From Iamia sp038233075 (GTDB lineage Bacteria; Actinomycetota; Acidimicrobiia; Acidimicrobiales; Iamiaceae), in assembly GCA_038233075.1 (NCBI GenBank), contig JBBSMQ010000003.1:1-64000 (forward strand): a stretch of DNA of 64,000 nucleotides, written 5' to 3'. Both the position numbers and the translations under genes were made by a program. The notes below the pieces were generated by a model that was given only the letters and a program-made list of their open reading frames with translations, searched no databases and was not told the origin of the DNA. Positions 1 through 8,528 of this stretch are shown in pieces; position 1 is the stretch's first letter; each line of letters starts with the position of its first letter.

Positions 1-37
1 CCCCCGTTGGACGGGCACCTCATATAGGAGGAAGTCC

Positions 38-352
38 ATGTCCAGCAAGATCAAGCGGAGGGTGGGGCGGCCCTCGAAGTTCCCGCCCGAGTTCCGCAGC
101 GACGCGGTCGCGATGGTCCTCGACGAGGGCCGCCCGATCGCTGAGGTGGCCCGAGCAACCGGCGTGAACGCCGGCACCCTCGGGAACTGGGTCGGCCACG
201 AACGCATCGAGCGCGGCGAACGCGACGGGCTTACCGTCGACGAGCGGGCCGACCTCGTCGAGCTGCGCGCCGAGTGCGCACAGCTCCGGATGGAACGAGA
301 TCTGCTCAAACGATCTCTGGCCTTCTGGGTGAAGGAGAAGTCGACACCGTGA
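38..352 (+). CDS. IS3-family transposase OrfA (HTH)
   Basis: This 104-residue protein is the DNA-binding subunit of an IS3-type transposase. Residues about 12-60 form a helix-turn-helix of the HTH_Tnp_1 kind (FRSDAVAMVLDEG, then ARATGVNAGTLGNWV). Residues about 70-95 form a leucine-rich coiled coil used in OrfA/OrfB assembly. A GGAGGAAG ribosome site lies 5 bases before the ATG. The stop codon overlaps the GTG of orfB (GTGA), and orfB is in the -1 frame, the geometry in which IS3 elements usually make a fused OrfAB by frameshifting. I see no clear slippery heptamer, so coupling by stop/start overlap is the simpler reading. Confidence 0.88.
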   Translation: MSSKIKRRVGRPSKFPPEFRSDAVAMVLDEGRPIAEVARATGVNAGTLGNWVGHERIERGERDGLTVDERADLVELRAECAQLRMERDLLKRSLAFWVKEKSTP

Positions 353-1236
353 CCCGCTACGTCTGTGTCGATGACCAGAAGGCAGCCGGGTTCCCGGTGA
401 CGAGCGCGTGCGAAGCGGCCGGCGTGTCCACGTCGGGCTACTACGACTGGCAGCAACGTGAGGCGGCCGGGCCGACCGAGGCTCAGCTCGCCGAGGCCGA
501 GTTGGTAGCGTTGATGCGCCAGCTTTTCGATGACGCCGATGGCAACTACGGGGTGCCCCGGATGTTCAAGGCGCTGCGCCGCGCCGGCCTCGTCATCAAC
601 AAGAAGCGTGTCGTGCGCCTGATGCGTTTGCATGGCATGGCCGGGCGGTTCCGGCGTCGCAAGTGCCGGACCACCTTCCCCGGCCCTGACGGCTACCACA
701 TCCCGGACCTCGTCGGCCGGGGCTTCGCCCCCGGCCGCCCTGATGCGGCGTGGTGCCAGGACATCACCTACATCCCCACCCGGGAAGGCTGGCTGTATCT
801 GGCGTCGGTCCTCGACCTCGGTTCCCGCCGGTTGCTCGGCTACTCGATGGCCGATCACATGCGCACCACCCTCGTCCTCGACGCCCTGGGCATGGCCATC
901 GCCGCCCGAGGCGGAGACGAGGCGGTCGCCGGCGTCATCTGCCACGCCGATCGTGGTTCGCAGTACACCGCAAACGACTACGTCGACTTCTGCCAGGACC
1001 GCAAGATGCGCCCGTCCGCGGGTGCCGTAGGGGTGTGCTGGGATAACGCGGTAGCTGAGTCGTTCTGGGAGAGCCTCAAGCGCGAATGCGTCCAGGGCCG
1101 CCTCTTCGCGACCCGGGCCGAGGCCCGCCGGGTAATCTTCAAGTGGATCAACTGGTACAACACCTCGAGGCTTCACAGCAGCCTCGACCACGTCGCTCCT
1201 CTCGAGTGGGAACAGCAGCACCAGCAAGCGTCATAA
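349..1236 (+). CDS. IS3-family transposase OrfB (DDE integrase)
   Basis: This is the catalytic subunit of the IS3 transposase (rve integrase core), 295 residues from the GTG at 349. The acidic triad is visible as D138 (WCQDITY), D201 (HADRGSQY) and E237 (NAVAESFW). The 35-residue gap between D201 and E237 is the classic DD(35)E spacing. An HTH_21-like segment (YGVPRMFKALRRAG) precedes the core. I chose GTG 349 because it overlaps the orfA stop; the frame is open back to an ATG at 274 inside orfA, but that would add residues unlike the family. No stop or indel interrupts it. Confidence 0.88.
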   Translation: MTRYVCVDDQKAAGFPVTSACEAAGVSTSGYYDWQQREAAGPTEAQLAEAELVALMRQLFDDADGNYGVPRMFKALRRAGLVINKKRVVRLMRLHGMAGRFRRRKCRTTFPGPDGYHIPDLVGRGFAPGRPDAAWCQDITYIPTREGWLYLASVLDLGSRRLLGYSMADHMRTTLVLDALGMAIAARGGDEAVAGVICHADRGSQYTANDYVDFCQDRKMRPSAGAVGVCWDNAVAESFWESLKRECVQGRLFATRAEARRVIFKWINWYNTSRLHSSLDHVAPLEWEQQHQQAS

Positions 1237-1256
1237 TCACCGTCCGCCCGACGGGG

Positions 1257-1438
1257 AGATGCCCAACCCCATGGAGAGAGGGACCGCCCAACACCGAGGC
1301 GAGCCGACGAAGCAGAGCGGTGGCGAACCTGTGCCATCCGGCCCGGGACTCGATGAGCGGATCCGAGCAATGCGGGCCCGCCTCGACCGGCTTGAGCAAA
1401 GAGGTACCCGAGAGATCGATCGTTCGCTCGGCCGATGA
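1257..1438 (+). pseudogene. MobF/TraA-type relaxase, C-terminal tail only
   Basis: About 60 codons directly right of the IS3 end read as a protein tail ending ...LDERIRAMRARLDRLEQRG, then a basic stretch and TGA. The same tail recurs at 7816-7908 (LDDRVRAMQARLDRLQQQG), where it follows recognisable MobF relaxase/helicase sequence; upstream residues (PNPMERG against PNIRMGRG) also align. The IS3 element therefore sits inside, or replaced the body of, a conjugative relaxase gene whose N-terminal part lies outside the window. The family assignment rests on the second copy, because this stretch has no catalytic motif of its own. Confidence 0.6.
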
Positions 1439-1559
1439 CGCAGACGCAAACCACCACGACACACCTTCCGTCGCAATCACCACGCATCAGAGCGAGGTGC
1501 CCTCCAACGAATCCTCTCTGGGTCAAGCGGCAGTTCTCGGGGTTGCTGGGGCGCGTCGG

Positions 1560-2676
1560 GGAGACGGTGCGGTGCAGTGGTCGTAGCGTTGGTGCGGGTC
1601 CGGGAGTGACCTTGCCGAAGATCCGGTCGTCAGGGATGTAGGACCGGCCACGCTGGCCTTGGAGTCGTTCCCGGGTGTCCTCCCGGGCCCGCTCAGCTGC
1701 GGCGGGTGGCGCGTCGGCGACGAGGTGTCGATAGACGGTGTTGCTGATCTGGCGTTTGAGGGCGCGCAGCGCTTCCTTCTTGGTCTTGCCCTCGGCGATG
1801 CGTCGGTCGAAGTAGGCGCGGCCTTCGCAGTGGGGCTGGCGGAGCTGACAGATGGCGGCCATGTGCAGCGCGTGGTTGATGTTGCGGTTCCCGCGGGTGG
1901 AGAGCCGGTGGACGGTGCGACCGCCGGAAGAGAACTCGACCGGCGCGGTCCCGTTGTAGGCGGCGTAGCGGTCCCGATGAGCATGGCGGCGATGATCGGC
2001 CCGATCCCGAACACGTCGGTGACGCTGGTCCCCGAGGCTGCGATCGCGGTGCGGATCCGCTTGTGGGACACCTTGAGCTGTTCGTCGAGGCGGCGGATGT
2101 CGGCGAGGAGTTCGACGGCCAGGTCGTAGCGGAGCTGCTCGGCCGGTGTGGTCGGGTCGACCTGGGTGAGGAACCGGTCGACGTCCGAAGCGTTGATCTC
2201 CTTGGAGATGCCGCCCGGATCGAGCTCGAGCAGCAGGGCGTGCATTCGGCTCACGAGCCGTGTCCGGTGGTTCCCGATGTCGATGTTGCGCTTGGCCAGC
2301 AGCCGCAGGATCTCGCCGTGGCCGACCGTCTGGACCTGGCGCAGGCCGGTTGTGCGCAGCGCGGTGACGGCGACCGACAGGGTGTCGTTGGGGTCGCTCT
2401 TCGAGGTCCGGCCCGAGCTCAGCAATCGCGTCCTGGCGGCGAGGGTGGCGGGGACGTTGAGGACGTGCTCGCCGGTGGCGACGAGCTGTTGGGCCAACAG
2501 GTAGCCCATCCCGTCCGCGCCCTCGATGGCCCACGTCCGGGTCGGGAACGGCTCGGCCCAGGCGAGGAGCTGGTCGACCTGGGTCCGACACGCCCGGACC
2601 TTCCTGTGGTCGAGTTCGTCCTCGCCGGCGCTGATCGCGACGGCGGTGTGGGACCCCTTGTGGGGGTCGTCGCCGC
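1560..2676 (-). pseudogene. IS110-family transposase, truncated and frameshifted
   Basis: The N-terminal DEDD (RuvC-like) domain starts at DDPHKGSHTAVAIS near 2672 and continues through AIEGADGMG and SDPNDTLSVAV. The C-terminal Transposase_20 domain appears in another frame (RDRYAAYNGTAPVEFSSGG, STRGNRNINHALHMAA) ending near 1570. At about 1970 the two frames meet where roughly ten codons are missing after GPIIAAMLIG, so a frame-breaking deletion split the gene. The start codon and first few residues are also gone: the frame runs straight into ligase-derived sequence at about 2676. The catalytic core cannot be made as one chain. The exact 3' end is uncertain. Confidence 0.75.
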
Positions 2677-2788
2677 CTACAAGTACCCCCGCCACATCTG
2701 GTTCCTCGACGACCTGCCCAAGGGCCCCACCGGCAAGATCCTCAAGCGCGAGATCTCCACCGCAGACGTCGCCGCCCAGGAGTGCTGA
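2671..2788 (+). pseudogene. AMP-dependent acyl-CoA ligase, last 38 codons
   Basis: This remnant reads VAAYKYPRHIWFLDDLPKG, then PTGKILKREI and a short tail to TGA. It is the C-terminal lid of an ANL-family ligase including the catalytic lysine of the PTGK motif. It closely resembles the end of the intact ligase at 18160-19665 (VAAYKYPRLVWLTGELPKG). The rest of the gene is missing: the IS110 remnant abuts it at about 2670. It is followed within a few bases by an alcohol dehydrogenase remnant, the same gene pair found intact at 18-21.5 kb. Confidence 0.75.
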
Positions 2789-2790
2789 CG

Positions 2791-3566
2791 GCGTCGGCCC
2801 ACGATCCAAGACCAAGCCCGGCCTCCAACCAGGCGCAGTCCGCCGGGCCGAGACCAAGAAGGGCGATGTGGCCATCGTGATCGGCTGTGGCCCCGTCGGC
2901 CTGGCCACCGTGGCCATGCTCAAGGCCAGAGGCGTCAACACCATCGTCGCCAGCGACTTCTCCTCCCGCCGACGCGAGCTGGCCCAGGCCTGCGGGCCCG
3001 ACATCGTCGTCGACCCGGGCGCCGACTCCCCCTTCGACGCCGCCGGCGATCAGGGCTGCTGGGTGACCACCATCCCGGACCTCGTCCGGCTCGGGGTCGG
3101 CACGACCGAGAAGCTGCAACGCCTCCCCGTGCCCTGGCCCCACATCTGGCGGGTGGCGGAGAAGGTCGGCGCCACCAACGCCAAGCGGCCCGTCATCTTC
3201 GAATGCGTCGGGGTGCCCGGCGTGATCGACGGCATCATCGCCAGCGCGCCGTTGATGTCGCGGGTCGTCGTCGGTGTCTGCATGGAGCCCGACACCATCC
3301 GCCCCGTGATGGCCATCAACAAGGAGATCGACCTCCGCTTCGTCGTCGGCTACACCCCCCTCGAGTTCCGCGACACCCTCCACGTGCTGGCCGAAGGCAA
3401 GGTCGACGCCACCCCCGTCATCACCGGCACCGTCGGCCTCCCCGGTGTCGAGGCCGCCTTCGACGCCCTCGCCGACCCCGAAGCCCTCGCCGACCCCGAA
3501 GCCCACGCCAAGATCATCATCGACCCCCGCAGCCCCGTGGCCGAACCCATGCCCATCGATCAGTAG
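2791..3566 (+). pseudogene. Zinc alcohol dehydrogenase lacking its N-terminal domain
   Basis: About 258 codons remain open and match residues about 135-391 of the intact dehydrogenase at 20333-21508: the NAD-binding motif GCGPVGLATVAMLKARGV, the shared VGTTEKLQRLPVPW and AKRPVIFECVGVPGVID segments, and the end of the protein. The N-terminal domain with the catalytic zinc ligands is missing, so it cannot be an active enzyme. Differences from the intact copy are in-frame: one extra residue at DQGCW, one valine lost at MSRVVVG, and an 18-base tandem duplication at 3465-3500. No start codon suits the open part. It is the decayed half of a duplicated ligase-dehydrogenase cluster. Confidence 0.75.
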
Positions 3567-3569
3567 AGA

Positions 3570-3602
3570 GAGCCCCCCACCCCCTGCGGGCCTCCGGGGG
3601 AC
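3570..3602. terminator. possible bidirectional hairpin between convergent genes
   Basis: A short GC-rich inverted repeat (CCCCC, about 10 bases of loop, GGGGG) lies between the dehydrogenase remnant and the convergent minus-strand lipoprotein gene. There is no T-tract. The call rests only on position and pairing. Confidence 0.25.
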
Positions 3603-3678
3603 CAACAGACCTCGTGCGACAAGTGGGTCCACCCCGACCGTTGCCGGCGGGAGTGATGCGGCGCCGACGTCTCGCGTC

Positions 3679-5262
3679 TCAGGTGCAGGTGGTGGCGTGG
3701 TCGATGGTGGCCCCGTGCCCGGTCGGCAGGATGCCGTCGTCCAGCCCCCCGGGTGCGGGTGGTGCCGGCCAGCTCCAGGTGCCCGCCAGATCGAGTTTGG
3801 GGGCCACGAGGAGGGCTGCGGCCCGGGAGGGCTTGAGCAGGTAGCTGTTCTGGTCGGGATGGGGCTCTTGGGCCAGCTCTCCGCCACAACCCGTGACGTC
3901 GTCGATGGTGATCGATGCAAAGCCGCCGGATGGCCCGTCCCTCTGGTTGCGGGCGGCCGCGACGAGCTCGCCCATGCTGGTCCCCCGCACCCCCGACACG
4001 CGGGCCGTGCCGTTGGGGAGGCAGTGCGGTGTGAACATGGCGACACGGTTCCCATAGGCACCCTCGATGTTGAAGGCGACCAGGTCATCAACGATGGCGA
4101 ACTCCCGGAACCCCACACCGTCAGACCCGGTGGCCGCGCAGTCCGGCCCCACGGGTCGGATGCCATCGGTCTCCACCCGCAACGGGACACCGCCATGGCT
4201 GAAGATCGAGGCGAACAGGCAATCTCGGCAGGCCCGGACCTGGTTCGCACCCTGACCCGACGGTGAGAGGATGTTGTAGTGGTTGATCACCCGCACCCGG
4301 TGGGGGACCTTCTGGTCCTCGACCACCGGGGTGAACGCGGCGTCGTTGGGCGGATCGAACATCATGGCCACCGTGCGGCTGGTCACGTCGGGGACAGGGC
4401 CGATGCCGGTGGCGGTGCGGGCCGCGTTCTGGATGGTGAACACGTTGGCGATGTCGACGTCGTAGGCCCAGCGAAGGTAGAAGCCCGTGACCTGCTCACC
4501 GGCGCCCGTCGCTCCAGGGTCGAGGTCCATCACCCACATCGCGTCGGTCCTCCAACCGGCGTTGAACGGGACTGGCGCGTTGGCCATGCCGCCGTCGTCG
4601 GGACCGTTGCCCCGGAAGCTGGTGTCGTCGGGCTTGTTGGCCCCGGTGGCGGCCCCGGCCCCGCCGCAGCCGTTGCCACTGGTGATGGTAATGTTGCGAG
4701 CTGGGTCACTGTCGGTGCCGAAGACGAACACACCCCAGTCGTTGAGGCGGTTCGGCTCGTACCCGCGCTCGAGCCGAATGGTGGCGCCGGGATCGATCTC
4801 GAGGCGGACGTCGTCAGGCATCACGATGCTGCGCAGCACGTAGAGACCCGGTCCCAGGTGGACGCGACCCTGGGGCGCTCCCGACGGGCCGAGCACCCTC
4901 TTGCTGGGCTTCGAACTTGCCTGAGCCAAGGCCGCTGTGAGCGAAGCCGTCACGTCACCACCGGGCTCGACGGTGATCCCCTCGCAGCTGGGAGGTTCGT
5001 GCACCACCTCGTCCTCGGGGACGGCCACCCCGACGCACCCCGCGGCGACGAACGTCGCCATGCAACAGGCCGCGAGCAAGGCCACGGGCAATGTGGCCCG
5101 TCGACGCCTGCGGGCCTCGTGACCGAGTCCGGCCAGACGCCGCCGCGGTAGGTGCAGCGGGGATGAGGGCCGGTCCCCGCGCGGGGCGGCCATGTCCGAT
5201 CCGGTGCTGGACCGGGGTGGTGATGAAGCCACGTTGGGCGTGCTCTTTGTCGGTGGTGTCAT
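3679..5262 (-). CDS. Secreted lipoprotein with right-handed beta-helix (pectate-lyase-like) fold
   Basis: The 527-residue frame has a basic run and hydrophobic segment ending in a lipobox (FVAAGC, lipidated Cys76), so export and anchoring on the outer face of the membrane are expected. The mature part starts with a pectate_lyase_3-like block (GPGLYVLRSIVMPDDVRLEI, then a DPGATI turn) and repeated short strands such as NITITSGN, typical of right-handed beta-helices that bind or cleave polysaccharide. I cannot name catalytic residues. Because 50 residues precede the signal, the true start is probably one of the internal ATG/GTG codons nearer to 5110-5195. It faces the same way as the esterase at 5409-6509. 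Substrate unknown. Confidence 0.6.
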   Translation of the reverse strand: MTPPTKSTPNVASSPPRSSTGSDMAAPRGDRPSSPLHLPRRRLAGLGHEARRRRRATLPVALLAACCMATFVAAGCVGVAVPEDEVVHEPPSCEGITVEPGGDVTASLTAALAQASSKPSKRVLGPSGAPQGRVHLGPGLYVLRSIVMPDDVRLEIDPGATIRLERGYEPNRLNDWGVFVFGTDSDPARNITITSGNGCGGAGAATGANKPDDTSFRGNGPDDGGMANAPVPFNAGWRTDAMWVMDLDPGATGAGEQVTGFYLRWAYDVDIANVFTIQNAARTATGIGPVPDVTSRTVAMMFDPPNDAAFTPVVEDQKVPHRVRVINHYNILSPSGQGANQVRACRDCLFASIFSHGGVPLRVETDGIRPVGPDCAATGSDGVGFREFAIVDDLVAFNIEGAYGNRVAMFTPHCLPNGTARVSGVRGTSMGELVAAARNQRDGPSGGFASITIDDVTGCGGELAQEPHPDQNSYLLKPSRAAALLVAPKLDLAGTWSWPAPPAPGGLDDGILPTGHGATIDHATTCT

Positions 5263-5408
5263 CTGTGACCCACATGGTGGATGCCAGAGGCCATGGGACT
5301 GGTGGTCCGATCAGGCATTATGACCCTTGCCGGTCCCTGGCAAGGGTACCAGCGCCGTGCCGGCGAAGGGGTTGGAAGCTCACGACGCCTCCCAGGGTCG
5401 GTCTAGGG

Positions 5409-6509
5409 TCAGCTGCAGACGGGTTCTGAGCTGGGGGGGCGGGCCCCGCTGTAGAGGCCGAGGTGGCGGATGAGGAAGGTCGTCCACTGGTCGTCGGTGA
5501 CGGCCTTGTGCTGGGCGTAGAGTTCCGCGGCGTGGCCGGACTCGTTGCAGTAGGAGGTGAGCTCGGCGACCAGGCCGTTGGACCGGGCGGTGGTCACGGT
5601 GTTGGCGGTGCAGCTGTAGTCGACGGCCCCGTCGAACCTCGAGGCGATCATGGACGTCGGAGCATCCCCGGGCCCGGTCGTCGTGGGCGGCCCGAAGTCG
5701 GCCGTCGGGATGCACCCCGACGCACCGATGCCGGCCTGGATCCTCGACTGCTCGACCGACCTGTCATCGCCGGAGAAGTAGCTGTTGGTCCCGACGGTCT
5801 CGTGCTCGTGGGCCGCGAGGTAGGAGAGCACGGCGCCCGCGGAGAAGCCGCCGATGGCGATCTTGTTGGGGTCGATGCCGTACTCAGCGGCGTGGGCGCG
5901 GACCCAGCGCACCGACGCCAGCGCGTCGGCCTGCGCAGCGCGGATGTTGCGCTCACACTGGGCGGCACGGTCGAGCCAGAGCGGACTGGAGGGATCGACG
6001 TTGTCCTGGACCCACTGGCACAGGCTTGGCGGTCGCTGCGTCGCCGTCCCGGTGCCGATCAGGGTCGTGTCGGTGCGGTACTCGACCGAGAAGCCGACGT
6101 AGCCTCGCTGCGCGTACTGCTTCGCCGTGCCGTTGGCAAGGCCGTACATGGAGTCGATCCCCACGGCGAACCCGCCGCCGTGGAACCAAAGGATGGCCGG
6201 TCGGTTCGTGCGACCATCACGGGGATCCGCCACCCACAGCCGCAGCGGCTCGTTGCCCTTCGCCAGCACGGCCGGGCGCGGATCCTGTTGCTCGATGGCC
6301 GTGCCCGCGTAGAGCGTGTCGCCGTAGTTGGCGTCGATGGCCGGCGCCGAACCCCACGTGACCGGGGACGCCTTCGGGGTGACGGCAGGGTGGATGTCGG
6401 TCTGCGCCGCCCGGTACAGACCCGTCGGGCCCGGGTCCGGTGGCGCGCACGCAGTGATCGTCAACGCAACCATCACGGTCACAGCGGTCAAAGCCGAGCG
6501 AGTCCTCAT
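5409..6509 (-). CDS. Secreted alpha/beta-hydrolase (carboxylesterase-like lipoprotein)
   Basis: A 366-residue hydrolase of the alpha/beta-hydrolase-3 or carboxylesterase type. The N-terminal signal ends in a lipobox (ITAC, Cys21). The oxyanion motif HGGGF is at 110-114, the nucleophile elbow GFSAGA at 221-226 (Ser223), and later RFDGAVD and SGHAAEL supply the likely Asp and His. I chose ATG 6509 rather than the longer frame from 6533 because AAGGAG lies 6 bases before it and it starts right at the signal peptide. It should act outside the membrane on an ester or acyl substrate that the sequence does not define. Confidence 0.8.
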   Translation of the reverse strand: MRTRSALTAVTVMVALTITACAPPDPGPTGLYRAAQTDIHPAVTPKASPVTWGSAPAIDANYGDTLYAGTAIEQQDPRPAVLAKGNEPLRLWVADPRDGRTNRPAILWFHGGGFAVGIDSMYGLANGTAKQYAQRGYVGFSVEYRTDTTLIGTGTATQRPPSLCQWVQDNVDPSSPLWLDRAAQCERNIRAAQADALASVRWVRAHAAEYGIDPNKIAIGGFSAGAVLSYLAAHEHETVGTNSYFSGDDRSVEQSRIQAGIGASGCIPTADFGPPTTTGPGDAPTSMIASRFDGAVDYSCTANTVTTARSNGLVAELTSYCNESGHAAELYAQHKAVTDDQWTTFLIRHLGLYSGARPPSSEPVCS

Positions 6510-7079
6510 GGTGGTCTCCTTGTTGTGGGTCATCGAGCCCCCGGGCGCTTCTCACCGTCCGCCGCGCTCGTGGGTCTAGACATCGCGCCCCGCCCTCCTG
6601 GGTGCGAATCGCTGTTCGTCACCTGCAGTGAACACCAAACGCCTTGCAGTTCTCTGGCGATCGACAAGTTGACGCGCCAGGGCGTACCGGGGCTCATGAG
6701 CGGGGAAACCGGCGAGGGTCGGCGAGGCCATCACGAGGAAACTGCAAGGGCCTCCGTGTCAGATCGACACGCCAGCACACCCGACGTCGAAGGAGCTCGT
6801 GCCATGGTCGGCCACCGGGGCTCCGTTCCCGGGCCACGCCCCATCCAAGGATCTCGACACGGAGGCGAATGGGTTTCAGTGGGCGATCTCCTGGCCGGCC
6901 AACCTCACCTCCGCCGCGGGGCCGCTGACCGACGTCCGACCCTCTCCGCCCATGACGGCTCGGCCCGGGATCCCCGGGCCCCAGGGACGGCGCCGACCTA
7001 CGCTCCCCGAAGTACCCCCGACCCGCCACCCGCCCCGGATATCGACGATGTGGTCTTCGCTCCCCCGATCCCTTGATCC
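6510..7079. other. 570 bases with no supportable gene
   Basis: Upstream of the esterase start I find no frame with a recognisable domain or consistent codon use. All open frames here are arginine/proline-rich reads of opposite strands. The stretch leads into the relaxase remnant and is probably degraded plasmid-like DNA. Confidence 0.5.
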
Positions 7080-7908
7080 GACCCGCACCTGGGGCTCGCC
7101 ACCCGGCAGCGTCAGCGACCCACCGCGATCCACCTCCACCACGTCCATAAGGGCCGGACTGTGGCCATCACGACCAACACGACCGAGACCGCTAGAGCCA
7201 TCAACACCGAGATCCAACGCCGCCTCGACCCCGCCGGCCGAGTCCCGCGTCGTCACCTCGCCGACGGCACCCACATCAGCGTCGACCACCAGATCGCCAC
7301 CCGCCGCAACGACCCGGCACTGCGCACCGACCGGGGTGAGAAGGTCCGCAACCGCCATACCTGGACCGTCACCGCCCTCGACACCACCGGCGGCACCGTC
7401 GCCACCCACCCCAACCGGGGGACCGTCACCCTCCCCGCCCTCTACGTGGCGTCCCACGTCGAGCTGGGCTGGGCGGTCACCGGGTACGGCAACCAGGGCG
7501 ACACCCCGTCGACGTCGGCCTCGCCGTCCTCGAACCGGGCACCACCCGCAACCACGCCTATGTCGCCCTCACCCGAGGACGGTCCACCAACCGGGCCTGG
7601 ATCCCCGACCCCACCGGCACCCTCCACCCCGCCGACGCCCTCACCACCATGATCACCCGCACCCCCGCCACCGACTCCGCCCTCGCCACCCACGACCGCC
7701 TCCACCGCGACGCCGGGTACCCGTGCCCCAACATCAGATGGGCCGCGGATCGGGGATTGCGCCCAGATCGGAACCAGAGCACCAGCCCGAGCAGCCTTGC
7801 GGACCCGCACAGCTCGACCCGTCACTCGATGACCGGGTCCGAGCGATGCAGGCCCGCCTCGACCGCCTGCAACAGCAAGGCCGAGGAGGGCGTTCGCTCC
7901 ACCGATGA
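7080..7908 (+). pseudogene. MobF/TraA relaxase-helicase, C-terminal part with frameshifts
   Basis: The sequence encodes the end of a conjugative relaxase-helicase in three frames. The first (to about 7505) has GRTVAITTNTTETARAIN, IATRRNDPALRTDRG and VASHVELGWAVTGYGNQGDT, the end of the UvrD/RecD-like helicase core. The second (7508-7730) continues VDVGLAVLEPGTTRNHAY and the helicase motif YVALTRGRSTNRAW. The third (7725-7908) ends with LDDRVRAMQARLDRLQQQG. Breaks at about 7506 (an extra or missing C in a CCCC run) and about 7735 disrupt it, and the relaxase N-terminus is absent. Such proteins nick and pump plasmid or ICE DNA; this copy is dead. Confidence 0.75.
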
Positions 7909-8122
7909 CCAGGTGGGCGCAGCCCAGTCGGCCGGGCCGATGAGATCGCTCCCGATGGATCTGGGCGCTCGGCGGCCATAGGAGGGACCCAGGCCCGACC
8001 CCGAGAAGCCCCCCTACAGCGAGGAGCAGGACCCGTCGAATCAGAGCTTGGCCATTGCGGCGTTGGCCACCTCGCTCACGGCTGCGGGGTCGAAGGAACC
8101 CAGGTCGGTCTACACGATGAGA

Positions 8123-8510
8123 CTAGGTGTAGAGGCCCTGCTGGAGCGGGAGCAGCGCCGCAGAGGCGCTCACCCCGTCGGGCGTGGCGGTCAGCTGGAA
8201 GCTTTCCTGACGGTCCAGCCCTTTGACCCAGTCGAACCGCACCCGCCCGATCTGGCGCTCAAAGGCCAGACCATCGTCGGTCGTGTCCTCGAACTCGCTG
8301 CACCCGCCAAGGGCCGAGGAGATGGTGGCCCACGGCCTCCTCGGTGGCAACAGCCTCGTCAATGACCTCGGCGCGGATCTGCTCGAGTGTCGGAACCCCG
8401 CTGCCGTTCATGTCGGAGACCTCAGCCTTGCCGACCTGCTCGTCCTCGAAGCCCTCCGCGTCATCGGGCGCGAGAAGCTCAACCCGCAGCGGGTCACAGA
8501 GGTGGCACGT
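8123..8510 (-). pseudogene. Unidentified gene fragment, two frames
   Basis: Immediately downstream of the oxidoreductase stop, minus-strand codons read like genuine protein (DPLRVELLAPDDAEGFEDEQ, then TLEQIRAEVIDEAVATEEAV). After a frame break near 8340 they continue as GLAFERQIGRVRFDWVKGLD and end at a TAG at 8123-8125. I do not recognise the family. Acidic composition and absence of an own start suggest a C-terminal remnant of a larger gene. It may once have been co-transcribed with the oxidoreductase. Confidence 0.4.
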
Positions 8511-8528
8511 TCGGTGCCCAGTGCTGAC

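Larger units (their letters stand above)
1..1258 (+). mobile_element. IS3-family insertion sequence (left tip at or just outside the window)
   Basis: Two overlapping transposase frames are bracketed by an imperfect inverted repeat. Bases 2-17 (CCCCGTTGGACGGGCA) match the reverse complement of 1241-1256 (CCCCGTCGGGCGGACG) at 12 of 16 positions. Relaxase-like coding sequence begins right after the right repeat, which marks the element end at about 1257. The left tip may extend a few bases outside the window, so a target-site duplication cannot be judged. Both transposase frames are open, so the copy may still be active. Confidence 0.7.

Noticed and set aside
274..348. Upstream start of IS3 orfB
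   Set aside because: The 25 extra codons overlap orfA and do not resemble the family; GTG 349 overlapping the orfA stop is better.
300..352. Programmed -1 frameshift site in IS3
   Set aside because: The frames are correctly placed, but I find no A-rich slippery heptamer; only the GTGA overlap is visible.
5463..7076. 537-codon plus-strand frame opposite the esterase
   Set aside because: Antisense to an esterase with lipobox, HGGG and GFSAGA motifs; its own translation is low-complexity.
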